DNA of 64,000 bases from Verrucomicrobiales bacterium. Its GTDB lineage: Bacteria; Verrucomicrobiota; Verrucomicrobiia; Limisphaerales; JAYPXF01. Within the stretch, counting starts at the first letter, position 1, and the number at the start of each line of letters is the position of its first letter. Position numbers and translations under genes: made by a program. Shown here one piece after another: positions 36,763-45,785 of this stretch. A model generated the notes under the pieces. It searched no databases and had not been told where the DNA came from. It saw nothing but the letters and a program-made list of their open reading frames with translations. The stretch lies in NCBI GenBank assembly GCA_002715965.1, contig PBAL01000020.1, positions 160,861 through 224,860 of the forward strand. The letters are read 5' to 3'.

Positions 36763-38046
36763 ATGGGTATCAAAGGCCGTCTCAATGTGATGATGTTCCT
36801 AGAATACGCGGCCAAAGGGCTGTGGTTTCCACTGGCATCGTTGTTCCTTACCGAACCAGCCGCGGAGGGCGGACTCGGTTTCACGCCGAACATGAAGGGA
36901 CTGATCATCGGTATCCCACTCGCCATCGGCGCGTTCTGCGGTCCGTGGCTCAGCCGGATGTGCGACAATCGTTTTGCGACGCAGAAATTCCTTGGGACGC
37001 TGTTGCTGCTCGTCGGCGTAATCAAAATCATGACCGCGCGACAGACGAGCTTTGAGGCGTGGTTCTTCCTCTCGATCGGTTTTTCGATTCTCTACGTGCC
37101 GACGATTGCGCTGACTAACTCCCTTTCCATGACGCATCTTCAGGATCCGAAGAACGAATTCTCCCGTGTGCGCGTGTGGGGAACGATCGGCTGGATCGCG
37201 GTGGCCTGGATCTTTCCGATGGTGTGGCTGCAGAAGGGGCTTCAGTTCCAATCGCTGCCTCCGTTCTTCAAAGGTGAAGAGTTGCCGGATGCGACGGCGA
37301 GGATGATCGACTCAATGACGATCGCCGGCGTGGTCTGCATCTTCTACGCGATCTATTGCTGGATCGCGTTGCCAAACACACCGCCCAAGGGCGAAAGCAA
37401 GCGTTTCGATCTGGGTGAAGCGCTGGACATGTTCAAGCACCGCTCGTTCACGATCCTCATGGTCGCGGCATTGATCCTGAGCGTCGTCCACACGATGTAC
37501 TTCATGCAGATGGGTTCTTTCCTCAAGACTGCCGGATTGCAGAAACAGAACGTCATGCCGGCAATGAGCCTCGGCCAGTTCTCCGAAATCATCGCGCTTG
37601 CCTTCCTCGGCGCCTTGTTGCTGAGACTCGGCTTTCGCTGGACGATGGCCCTGGGAGCCGGATCATTTGCACTGCGTTACTTCATCTTTTCCCTGGACCT
37701 CCCAGTTGAGGCCCATGTTGCCGCGCAGTTTCTTCATGGGATCTGTTTCGGCTGTTTCTACGCCTCGGCATTCATCTACGTGGATCGGTTGGCGCCCGAA
37801 GGAGTCAAACATTCGGCCCAGGCGATATTTGGCGCAGTCATGTACGGACTCGGTCCCATCGGCGCTTCGTGGCTCAACGGTTACCTTGCCCAGAAAGCCA
37901 TGGGTGGCACGGCTGATCTGGACGCGGCTGGATACGGCTTCTACTGGCAATGGACTGCCGCGGCTGCGCTGGTGGCCACGATCATCCTGGCCGTGGCGTT
38001 CCGTGACGAGACCGAGCAAGAACCTGCAACTCAACCTGCCAGCTGA
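36763..38046 (+). CDS. MFS transporter, nucleoside:H+ symporter-like
   Basis: A 427-residue membrane protein with about 12 hydrophobic segments. It begins MGIKGRLNVMMFLEYAAKGLWFPLASLFL, which is the pattern of the NupG/nucleoside:H+ symporter family, including the FLEY.. .G.W.P phrase. FSRVRVWGTIGWIAVAWIF in the fourth/fifth helix region is also family-like. The C-terminal half includes HGICFGCFYASAFIYVDR and ends after the last helix with DETEQEP. The next gene, an oxidoreductase, starts ten bases later, so the pair is likely co-transcribed; the carried substrate may then be a sugar or cyclitol derivative, not a nucleoside. ATG 36763 is used because it begins the first helix. Confidence 0.88.
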   Translation: MGIKGRLNVMMFLEYAAKGLWFPLASLFLTEPAAEGGLGFTPNMKGLIIGIPLAIGAFCGPWLSRMCDNRFATQKFLGTLLLLVGVIKIMTARQTSFEAWFFLSIGFSILYVPTIALTNSLSMTHLQDPKNEFSRVRVWGTIGWIAVAWIFPMVWLQKGLQFQSLPPFFKGEELPDATARMIDSMTIAGVVCIFYAIYCWIALPNTPPKGESKRFDLGEALDMFKHRSFTILMVAALILSVVHTMYFMQMGSFLKTAGLQKQNVMPAMSLGQFSEIIALAFLGALLLRLGFRWTMALGAGSFALRYFIFSLDLPVEAHVAAQFLHGICFGCFYASAFIYVDRLAPEGVKHSAQAIFGAVMYGLGPIGASWLNGYLAQKAMGGTADLDAAGYGFYWQWTAAAALVATIILAVAFRDETEQEPATQPAS

Positions 38047-38055
38047 ATCGATTTT

Positions 38056-39075
38056 ATGAGCAACCCCATTCGAATCGGAATCCTCGGACTTCATCACGAC
38101 CATATCTGGGACAACCTGAAGGAATTGGCACCCTTGCCGGAAGGTGAACTGGTCATCGCTGCGGACCCCACTGAAGCGCTTCGCAAACAAATCACCGACG
38201 AATACGGCTGTGAGACGACCAACAGTTACGATGCCGTGATCAACAACGAAGGGGTGGATGCCGTGTTCGTTTACGGCAGCAATCGCGAAGGCGCAGAACT
38301 CGCAGTAGAAGCCGCCCAAGCCGGCAAGCACGTGCTGATCGAGAAACCCATGGCCGCCGATCTCGCCGGTGCTCAGGCTGCGCTTGATGCCGCGCAGGCC
38401 AACAACGTGCGCCTGATGATCAACTGGCCTTTCGCCTGGTGGTCACAGCTGCAGCACGCCATTCGCATCGCAAAAGCGGGAGAAGTCGGGCGCCTTTGGC
38501 AGGTGAAGTATCGGGCGGCGCATCAAGGGCCGGTTGAGATGGGTTGCACGGAATACTTTTCCAAATGGCTCTTCGACGATCACCTCAACGGGGGCGGAGC
38601 GTTGATGGATTATTGCTGTTACGGCTCCATACTTTCGCGGGTCCTCCTCGGTCAGCCGGAAAGTGTGATCGGCATGGAGGCCACGCTCTGCAAGGATCAA
38701 CCGGTGGAAGACAACGCGATGCTTGTTCTGCGTTATCCGAAGGCCATGGCGACCTCTGAGGCTTCGTGGACGCAGATCGGCAAACTGAGTTCCTACCTCA
38801 CGATCATCTACGGAGAAGAAGGAACCTTGCTCGTCGAGCCGCGTGAAGGATCGGCGCTCCTCAAGGCGACCAATGAAGACGAAGAGGGTTCCAAGATCGA
38901 TGTTCCTGAAGCTGATCCGGAATTGAAATCCGCCAGCGCCCATTTCCTGTGGGCGATCGAAACGGGTGGCGAATTGCATCCGCTCTGCGATCCGGTGAAC
39001 TGTCGTGACGCACAGGCGATCCTCGAGCACGGCCGGACTTCCGCGAAGGAACGCAAGGAAGTCACGCTTTCATGA
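38056..39075 (+). CDS. Gfo/Idh/MocA family oxidoreductase
   Basis: An NAD(P)-dependent dehydrogenase of the glucose-fructose/inositol dehydrogenase family. The Rossmann part begins IRIGILGLHHDHIWDNL, slightly different from the usual GxGxxG because of GLHHDH. It continues with VDAVFVYGSNREGAEL and AGKHVLIEKPMAADLAGAQ, whose EKP motif holds the catalytic Lys. The C-terminal alpha/beta domain includes DDHLNGGGALMDYCCYGSILSRVLLG, typical of the family. The length of 339 residues is standard. It follows the MFS gene by ten bases; together they may import and oxidise a sugar or cyclitol. The substrate is unknown. Confidence 0.93.
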   Translation: MSNPIRIGILGLHHDHIWDNLKELAPLPEGELVIAADPTEALRKQITDEYGCETTNSYDAVINNEGVDAVFVYGSNREGAELAVEAAQAGKHVLIEKPMAADLAGAQAALDAAQANNVRLMINWPFAWWSQLQHAIRIAKAGEVGRLWQVKYRAAHQGPVEMGCTEYFSKWLFDDHLNGGGALMDYCCYGSILSRVLLGQPESVIGMEATLCKDQPVEDNAMLVLRYPKAMATSEASWTQIGKLSSYLTIIYGEEGTLLVEPREGSALLKATNEDEEGSKIDVPEADPELKSASAHFLWAIETGGELHPLCDPVNCRDAQAILEHGRTSAKERKEVTLS

Positions 39076-39183
39076 GGGCACCTTCAACCCATCCCATGGA
39101 ATCCGGTGCAAGCCAGATAAAGCCCCGGCAACAATCCATGGTTTTCCCGATTTCGTTGGGCACTAAGAGCCGGACATCGTCCG

Positions 39184-39387
39184 TCAAAAATCCCCCTTCA
39201 CCATCGGGACCGGCGTCGGTGAAACACCCTCCAACCTCGATCGCGTCACCGGCCTCCCTGAAACCACCACGCCACCGCCTGGCTTGAAATCCAACCAGCC
39301 CTCATTGCTGCCCCCGCCATCGTCAGCGGCAATTTCGAACAACCGAAACGGACCCGCTCCATCCCCGATCAAATCCCGCATGCTCAA
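39184..39387 (-). CDS. Short ORF after the zinc-ribbon membrane gene, possible displaced C-terminus
   Basis: This 67-codon frame starts by overlapping the stop codon of the upstream gene (TTG 39387 or ATG 39381). It encodes MRDLIGDGAGPFRLFEIAAD, then a Gly-rich and Pro-rich stretch. The frame is open further upstream (LAHNEIRKVLSMRD), so it could be the true C-terminal end of the protein at 39384-40421 after a frameshift, or a small coupled gene. I do not recognise the sequence. The 300 bases between the Gfo/Idh/MocA gene and the zinc-ribbon gene contain nothing else that I can see. Confidence 0.3.
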   Translation of the reverse strand: MSMRDLIGDGAGPFRLFEIAADDGGGSNEGWLDFKPGGGVVVSGRPVTRSRLEGVSPTPVPMVKGDF

Positions 39388-40421
39388 GACCTTACGAATC
39401 TCATTGTGCGCCAGCCGCGCGGTTCCACGATGGCCGCATGAGCCTGGACTTCCATCGGCACGGGATCCTTCGCCTCTTCATCCAGGAACTTGGAGAACTC
39501 AACCCGCTGCGGCCGTGCAAACTTGAGGTATCCCAGATAACCGTCATCCACTCGGCCACCCGTATCGAACAACACAATCGCATCCCGCACCTGCGGAGCA
39601 GTTGTGAGATAATCCAGGTGTGACTTCATTACCTCCTGCGCGTGCACCATCGCCGTCCGTTGATCTGGAAATGCAAAGGCCACCCGAAACATCATCGGTC
39701 CCGTCGAGTTCTCGAAGCGCGTCTTCACTTCCGGCTCGGCAACCGATCCCATTCTGTCCGGCAACACCGTTGCGATCGTCGGCAATTGCGCGCTGTTCGT
39801 CCTTTCCTCTCCCGTCAACCGAGGTCCTTCCAGCCGTGGCGTCAGTTCCAACACCCGTTGCGACGTCTTTAATTCGAACTCCACCACCACCAGGTTGCTG
39901 TGCGTGGTGATTTGATGAATCGCCATCCGCAAATTCGGCGTGCTGGCGCGGGCCCCGCTGTAGATCAACGCCGGCACAAACAGCATCACCAGCGGTGTCA
40001 GAATCACGATCAGCAACAGCACGAAGATCCGGCGCGGCCAGGGATCGTATCCGGCCGGACGCACGGTCGGTCCATTTGCGAGCTTCAGTACCACAACAAT
40101 GAAACCCAGGCCGATGAGCAAACCAATTACCCCCAATCCCAACACCTTGCCCGGTACCGCCAGGTTCACCAGTTGCGTGAGCGGAGTCATCACCTGCCCG
40201 GGTTCGCTTTGGAAAAGCAACGCGCCCAAGACCACGCAGATGCCCGTCGTTACCGGCCAGAATGCCGCGCCGAACTTCGCCAGACCCATTGTCGATGACA
40301 GCAAACCCGACTCAGTATTTGAATTCGCCCCCTGCAACAAACACTTTGGACACAACCCCTGCGGCGCGTTCTCCGGAATCGAAGCGCCACAAATCGGGCA
40401 GTTTTTGGATTCTTCACGCAT
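39384..40421 (-). CDS. Zinc-ribbon membrane protein of unknown function
   Basis: The 345-residue product starts with a four-cysteine ribbon, CPICGASIPENAPQGLCPKC. The phrase APQGLCPKCLL is common at the N-terminus of verrucomicrobial and acidobacterial membrane proteins and kinases. Three hydrophobic segments follow (about residues 52-72, 92-115 and 130-153). A soluble domain then runs to the end, with FRVAFAFPDQRTAMVHAQEVMKSH and a short strand-rich stretch. No catalytic motif is visible. The C-terminus ends abruptly after PRGWRTMRFVRS, and a continuing frame just downstream raises the possibility of a frameshift. Function unknown. Confidence 0.75.
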   Translation of the reverse strand: MREESKNCPICGASIPENAPQGLCPKCLLQGANSNTESGLLSSTMGLAKFGAAFWPVTTGICVVLGALLFQSEPGQVMTPLTQLVNLAVPGKVLGLGVIGLLIGLGFIVVVLKLANGPTVRPAGYDPWPRRIFVLLLIVILTPLVMLFVPALIYSGARASTPNLRMAIHQITTHSNLVVVEFELKTSQRVLELTPRLEGPRLTGEERTNSAQLPTIATVLPDRMGSVAEPEVKTRFENSTGPMMFRVAFAFPDQRTAMVHAQEVMKSHLDYLTTAPQVRDAIVLFDTGGRVDDGYLGYLKFARPQRVEFSKFLDEEAKDPVPMEVQAHAAIVEPRGWRTMRFVRS

Positions 40422-40632
40422 AACTACCGTTTCCTAAGGCATAGGTCCTTCGAGGTCACACACGAACCAAGTTTTTTCCCTGTAAAACCACGCTGCCCGT
40501 CGTCCTGCAGCCATGCGTCCTCCGCAAAAGAAGAGGTATGATACCGAGGCCCAGGCTGCGCACGGTTGGCTTTATGCCGCGGGGTTGTTGGGGATGACGG
40601 CCAATCCGTAAGTCCGGCGGGCGGGGTTCAGT

Positions 40633-41580
40633 TTACTTCTCCAGAATCCAGATATTTCGAAATGCAACCGGGTTTCCATGTCCTTGCAGGTTGATGATTC
40701 CCCTTTCTTTCTCCGGTCGCCTGCCTCCGGCGCCCGTGCCTTTCGGAAGTTCCACGTCATCATGAATCAGCACGCCGTTGTGGCGGACTGTGATGCGGGC
40801 ATTCTTAACCTTCTTGTCACCGTCGAAGACCGGTGCGGTGAAATCGATGTCATAGGTCTGCCAGCGCAGTGGCGGGAAGACCATGGACACGTCCGGCGTC
40901 TTGAACATGTAAAAGCTGCCGCACCATTGCTTGTTGCGGGACTGCACCTTGAAAGGGTTGTTCGCTTCAACCAGGTCCAGCGCGAAGGAATCAAGCACCT
41001 GGCATTCGTAATTGTCGTAGATGTAAACTCCGCTGTTGCCGCGATCCTGGCTGCTGGGCAGGCGGGATGGTTTGTAGGGGAGCCGGAATTCAAGATGCAT
41101 CTTGAAGCCGCCGACGGGTTTGGTGGATTTGCTCCCGGCCCAGAGAAGTCCATCCGCAATCTTGCCCTTCACGTTATCATTTGCTTCGCCGTCGAAGACC
41201 ACCATCGCACCCTCGGGTGCCTTCATGCCGAGGGTGTCGCTTTCGCGCTCAATGCGATTCATTCCCTTCACCAGATCTTTCAGTTCACTCCGGCTCATCT
41301 GCCTGGCATCGATTTTCGTTTTGTCCCATCCGGCGCCGGGGAGACCGCCTTGGTACACCGAAACGAGGAACTCTCCCTTGTCCAGCGCTGCGGCTTGCAC
41401 GCCGACGTTTGCACCTCTGCGAGTGGTCGTGTATTCGCCCTGGATCAGAAAGTCGGGGTGTTCAGCTTCAGCTTTCTCCGGGTCGGTCTATAGTCTGGCG
41501 TCTTTCTTTCCGGGGGCAGCGTGATTGGTCAGGCTGCCGAAAAGCAGGCAGGTAACGAACAGGGAAACGAGTCTTTTCAT
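40633..41580 (-). pseudogene. DUF1080 (3-keto-disaccharide hydrolase) family gene interrupted by TAG
   Basis: ATG 41580 opens a signal peptide (MKRLVSLFVTCLLFGSLTNH). After 30 codons there is a TAG at 41490-41488. The same frame then continues without a break to 40633: TDPEKAEAEHPDFLIQGEY, a glycine-rich segment, then the jelly-roll DUF1080 core with LLWAGSKSTKPVGGFKMHLE, GNSGVYIYDNYECQVLDS and a final RNIWILEK. The DUF1080 core is entirely intact. The stop removes the signal peptide from the rest; a GTG at 41400 could restart translation, but the product would lack export. It is a fresh pseudogene or a base error (CAG to TAG would be one change). TAG is a normal stop here, so recoding is not favoured. 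Confidence 0.75.
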
Positions 41581-41688
41581 AGCTCACATTCGGCGGGGAA
41601 GGCATTTCATTGGTCAAGTCGGAAACGCCAAGCCGGACGATCCAACACCGGGGTTGATTTGAATGCCTCGACCTCCCAGAGTCCACCT

Positions 41689-44361
41689 GTGTCATCACTT
41701 CGTCAATTCTGCCTGATCGTTGCTGTCACTTTTTCTGGGTGGTTGAAGGCGCAGAGTCCCGTTCATCACTGGCGTTTCGGAATGGAAGGCGGAGTCCCGG
41801 ATCTGCGCGGTGCTTTGCCCGCCACCGTGGTGGGCGATGTGGAGCCGGAGAACAAACCGGCTGCGATTCGCGTTTCAGGCATACCGAACTACCTGCATTT
41901 AACGGAAAAGGGTGAATCGCTGGAACTGCCCACCAACGCTATCACCGTTGAGGCGTGGGGCACCCTCGAACGTCACACCAAGTACAGCAACTTCATCGGT
42001 TACCTCCAGGACAACGGCAAGTTTGAGAAGGGCTGGTTGTTGGGCGGACATGAGAAGCGCTTTCAATTTGCGATCGGTACGGATCGGATGACGTATCTGA
42101 GAAGCAAGACCGAGCCAGAGTTGGGACAGTGGTATCACGTGGTTGGCACTTACGACGGCTCGGAAATGAGACTCTACGTGAATGGTGAGTTGGAGGCCGC
42201 TTCGACCACTCGGAAGGGGCCGGTTCAATATGCGGATTCGTGGTTCCGCATCGCGGGCTACAAGGATGACAACGAGCTTTATGCCTTTCACGGGCGTCTC
42301 CACGAAATCGCGATCTTCGAGCAAGCATTGACCAGCAGCCAGATTCGCGATCGCTATCAGAACACAAAGTCCGTCTTCCCCGCACGGCGACTGAAACCTG
42401 AGGAGTTCATCGCGCTCGGTCCGTATTTGCAATTCGAGACGCCAACCTCGGCAACCGTGCGTTGGCAAAGCTTCGACGCCCAAGCTTCGACGCTTCAATA
42501 TCGATTGGCAGGGGAGCGTTGGCAGACGCGAACGTTCGCGAATTCCGTTACGAATCATTCGGTGGTGTTGGAGGACCTGCCGTTCCGAACTAAATTCAAT
42601 TACCGGATTGTTGGTCGTCGCGGGAAACAAGAAGGCCGAAGCGAAAGCATTTCCGTCAACACGACCTTCAACTTCACGACCCCGGCATTGCCGCGTGATG
42701 CGCTTCCGTTTCCCGGGCAGGTGTCGGAAGCCGAGCGAATACTGCGCTTGTCGAAGATCACCAATGGCTATGCCTTGGTTGTCGATTGCGGGGAAGGCGG
42801 GTTGGCGGTCGAGCTGGCGCGACGGTCCAACCTGATAGTCGTGGGCGTCAGTGAGGATGCGGCAGCGATTCAGCGTGGAAGACAAGGTCTGTTGAAGGCA
42901 GGCCTGTATGGCCAACGAATCACGCTGCGCCACGCTCCTGACGGCAAAGTTCCGTTTCCGGATTATTGCTTCAACCTCGTCGTTTCGAACGGGGAAGGGA
43001 AACGGCACGTCCGTCCCGCCGGAGGTGTCTTGATCGGAGGTGACAAACGTTGGGAGCGTCCTTCGTTGGACGGCGCGGGTTCGTGGACGCACATGTATGG
43101 CGACGCTGGGCAATCAGCGAACAGTCACGATGAACTGCTGGGGGGCAAGACCGGCGAGAACATCGAGGTGCAGTGGTTTGGATTGCCGGGACCCGATGCA
43201 ATGATCGATCGGCTCGCGCGCAATCAAGGGCCGTTGAGTTCTCATGGACGTCTGTTCACGCAGGGCGACGAACGGCTCATCGTGCAGGATTCCTACAACG
43301 GCCGAATTCTGTGGTCGTTGGAGATACCGGGCATGCGGCGCACGAACGTGAAGGTGGATACCAGCAACAGCTGCCTTGATGAGAAAGCCTGTTACCTCGC
43401 GATCCGGGACAAGTGCTGGAAACTGGACGCGGCCACTGGTCGACTCTTGGGCACGTATCCGATCGTAGCGCCGGGACGCGACTGGGGATTCATTGCCTCA
43501 GATCGCCACCTGATTCTGGGCAGCGCGGTTCGTACCGGATCGAGCTTTTCGGACTTTCACGGTCCCGAGAAATGGTATGACAAACCTCTGGGCGACGGTA
43601 CGGCAAAGGTTTGCAGCGACAATCTGTTTGCGATCGACAAGGATTCGGAAACCCGACTTTGGACCTACTCGCGGGGACGGATCCTGAATGCCACCATTTC
43701 GCTGGGCGATGGCCTGGTTTATTTCCTCGAATCACGTCATCCGAAAGCGATTGGTTACGACGGCGGCCGGCTTGGCATGCCGGAGCTTTACGAAGACCTG
43801 CACCTGGTCGCTCTCAATCAGGAATCCGGCTCGGTCGTGTGGGAAAAGCCGGTGAACTATGGGAAGCAACCGACTGTTCTCTACCTTTGTCATGCCAAGG
43901 AGACCATCGTCGTTCAAAGTTCACAGCCAGACGACAAGACCTACAACTTGTTTACCTACGGAGCCGGTGATGGCACGGAACTATGGAGCCATAAATATCC
44001 CTGGCGTCGTTCGGATCACGGTCATCACGTGCAACACCCGGTGATCGCCGGTGATCGATTAATCGCACAACCGGAATTTTTTGAGCTGCGCACGGGCAAG
44101 AAACTCGGCGACACACCGTCGCGCCGAAAGTGTTCCACCATGACTGGCGCTGCGAACCTGCTGCACTATCGTGATCTCAATGATGAGGTCTGGGATCTGA
44201 ACACCGGCGAGGTGTCCGAATGGAAGGGGCTTCGGTCCAGTTGTTGGCTTGGCATCATATCTGCCGACGGCCTGATCCTTTCATCGGAGTCCGGAGGCGG
44301 CTGCAGTTGCAGTTTCCCGATCCAACTTTCCATTGCTTACCGAACCAAGAATGACTACTGA
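41689..44361 (+). CDS. Secreted LamG / phosphatase-N / methyltransferase-like / PQQ-propeller fusion protein
   Basis: GTG 41689 gives 890 residues with a neat signal peptide (MSSLRQFCLIVAVTFSGWL); the open frame upstream to 41521 has no export signal. Domains in order: LamG-type lectin fold (about 25-225, with ELGQWYHVVGTYDGSEMRLY), a purple-acid-phosphatase N-terminal/FnIII-like domain (about 240-330, ALGPYLQFETPTSATVRWQS), a class I methyltransferase-like Rossmann segment (about 345-450, LVVDCGEGGLAVELA, then FPDYCFNLVVSNG) and PQQ-like propeller blades to the end (YNGRILWSLEIPG, LDAATGRLLGTYP). A cytosolic-type methyltransferase fold in an exported protein is odd. It overlaps the next PQQ gene by 11 bases, so the pair is made together. 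The role is unknown. Confidence 0.85.
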   Translation: MSSLRQFCLIVAVTFSGWLKAQSPVHHWRFGMEGGVPDLRGALPATVVGDVEPENKPAAIRVSGIPNYLHLTEKGESLELPTNAITVEAWGTLERHTKYSNFIGYLQDNGKFEKGWLLGGHEKRFQFAIGTDRMTYLRSKTEPELGQWYHVVGTYDGSEMRLYVNGELEAASTTRKGPVQYADSWFRIAGYKDDNELYAFHGRLHEIAIFEQALTSSQIRDRYQNTKSVFPARRLKPEEFIALGPYLQFETPTSATVRWQSFDAQASTLQYRLAGERWQTRTFANSVTNHSVVLEDLPFRTKFNYRIVGRRGKQEGRSESISVNTTFNFTTPALPRDALPFPGQVSEAERILRLSKITNGYALVVDCGEGGLAVELARRSNLIVVGVSEDAAAIQRGRQGLLKAGLYGQRITLRHAPDGKVPFPDYCFNLVVSNGEGKRHVRPAGGVLIGGDKRWERPSLDGAGSWTHMYGDAGQSANSHDELLGGKTGENIEVQWFGLPGPDAMIDRLARNQGPLSSHGRLFTQGDERLIVQDSYNGRILWSLEIPGMRRTNVKVDTSNSCLDEKACYLAIRDKCWKLDAATGRLLGTYPIVAPGRDWGFIASDRHLILGSAVRTGSSFSDFHGPEKWYDKPLGDGTAKVCSDNLFAIDKDSETRLWTYSRGRILNATISLGDGLVYFLESRHPKAIGYDGGRLGMPELYEDLHLVALNQESGSVVWEKPVNYGKQPTVLYLCHAKETIVVQSSQPDDKTYNLFTYGAGDGTELWSHKYPWRRSDHGHHVQHPVIAGDRLIAQPEFFELRTGKKLGDTPSRRKCSTMTGAANLLHYRDLNDEVWDLNTGEVSEWKGLRSSCWLGIISADGLILSSESGGGCSCSFPIQLSIAYRTKNDY

Positions 44362-45742
44362 GTTCGCAAGAGTTCTGGGCTTGTGCTGCCTCCTGAATCT
44401 GTCCGTTCTCGCGGAGGATTGGCCCACCTATCGTCACGATCATCGGCGCAGTGGGTTGACGAGTGAGAACCTGGATATCGCAAACCTGAAGCAGGCCTGG
44501 GTTCATCGATCGGCGCACGTTCCACAAATGGCCTTCTCCGGACCGGCTCCGCGCGACTTCTACAACCGGCCGGACACGGATTTGAAACCGCGCATGGACT
44601 TCGATCGCGTGTTCAATGTCGCGGTCGTCGATGAACGCGTTTACTTCGGCTCTTCGACGGAAGACGCGATCTATTGTCTCGACGGAAAAACCGGCAAGGT
44701 GGTCTGGGTCTACATCACTGAAGGCCCGGTGCGACTGGCGCCTACCTGTGTGGACGGCCGGGTTTATGCGGGTTCGGATGACGGCCATGTCTATTCCCTC
44801 GATGGTGCGAATGGCAAACTCATCTGGAAGCGGCGCATTGCCGATCGGGATTATCGTGTTCCCTCCGACGGGAAGTTCGTTTCGCTCTGGCCCGTGCGCA
44901 GTGGAGTGGTCGTTGACCGGGGCATCGCGTATTGCGCGGCTGGTTTTCTTCCTTCCGAGTCCGCTTATCTTGCGGCACTCGACGCGAAGACGGGAGAGAT
45001 TGGTGGACCCGGGACCTGGCGCCATGCACGTTCGGGAGAACTTTCACTGCAAGGATTTCTGCTCGCATCCAACGATCGCCTGTATATCCCGGCCGGACGC
45101 TCCCCTCCCTTCGTCATTGCCCGTGGCAGCGGCAAAGTTCAGGGGCAGATCAAAGGTGGAGGCGGGACGTATTGCGTGATGGACGACCGGGAGCAGCTGA
45201 TCTTCGGTCCCAGCCGCTTTGGTGGACTGGAACTCAGCAATGGCGACGTGCGCAGGACTCTAGTTACCTTTGATGCGAACCACATCATCGTTGCCGGCGA
45301 AACGAGCTATCTTCTATCCGATCACCTTCTCCAGGCGATTGAGCGCGACCGGTATCACGAACAATCCATCCGCAAGCGAACCGCCGAGAGCCGGCGCAAA
45401 TCCGCCTACGACCAATTGAAGAAGCTGGGGAAAGACCGAACCAGCGACCGTGCGAGGTCATTGCTCGCCGATATGGAAAAAGAAAAGAACGTTGTCCTGG
45501 ACGCGACCCAACAACTCCGCGCCACGCTGAAGTGGCAATCCCATTCCAAACATCCCCACGCATTGATCATGGCGGGGAATTATCTTTACACGGGAGGCAA
45601 TGGGAAGGTGGCTGGCTACTCCATTAGCAATGGCAAGCTGGCTTGGGAAGCTGAGGTGTCCGGCAATGCCTTCGGTCTGGCTGTTGCCAACGGAGCACTG
45701 TTCGTGAGCACAGACAACGGAACGATTCACGCGTTCCGTTGA
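44351..45742 (+). CDS. Secreted PQQ-like beta-propeller protein
   Basis: The 463-residue product starts within the end of the previous gene (ATG at 44351, overlap 11 bases), which suggests translational coupling. It has a signal peptide (MTTEFARVLGLCCLLNLSVL), then DWPTYRHDHRRSGLTSENL, the usual opening of such propellers. Blades follow with AIYCLDGKTGKVVWVY, VYSLDGANGKLIWKR, YLAALDAKTGEIGG and a last GYSISNGKLAWEAEV. Between blades, about residues 330-395, is a charged coiled-coil-like insertion (RKRTAESRRKSAYDQLKKL). The PQQ-contact residues of alcohol dehydrogenases are not evident, so it may be a BamB-like scaffold and not an enzyme. It probably works with the larger fusion protein upstream. 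Confidence 0.88.
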   Translation: MTTEFARVLGLCCLLNLSVLAEDWPTYRHDHRRSGLTSENLDIANLKQAWVHRSAHVPQMAFSGPAPRDFYNRPDTDLKPRMDFDRVFNVAVVDERVYFGSSTEDAIYCLDGKTGKVVWVYITEGPVRLAPTCVDGRVYAGSDDGHVYSLDGANGKLIWKRRIADRDYRVPSDGKFVSLWPVRSGVVVDRGIAYCAAGFLPSESAYLAALDAKTGEIGGPGTWRHARSGELSLQGFLLASNDRLYIPAGRSPPFVIARGSGKVQGQIKGGGGTYCVMDDREQLIFGPSRFGGLELSNGDVRRTLVTFDANHIIVAGETSYLLSDHLLQAIERDRYHEQSIRKRTAESRRKSAYDQLKKLGKDRTSDRARSLLADMEKEKNVVLDATQQLRATLKWQSHSKHPHALIMAGNYLYTGGNGKVAGYSISNGKLAWEAEVSGNAFGLAVANGALFVSTDNGTIHAFR

Positions 45743-45785
45743 GTCGGGTTTCGCCTGCGGGGTCGAAGATTCTTCCCTCGCGAAT

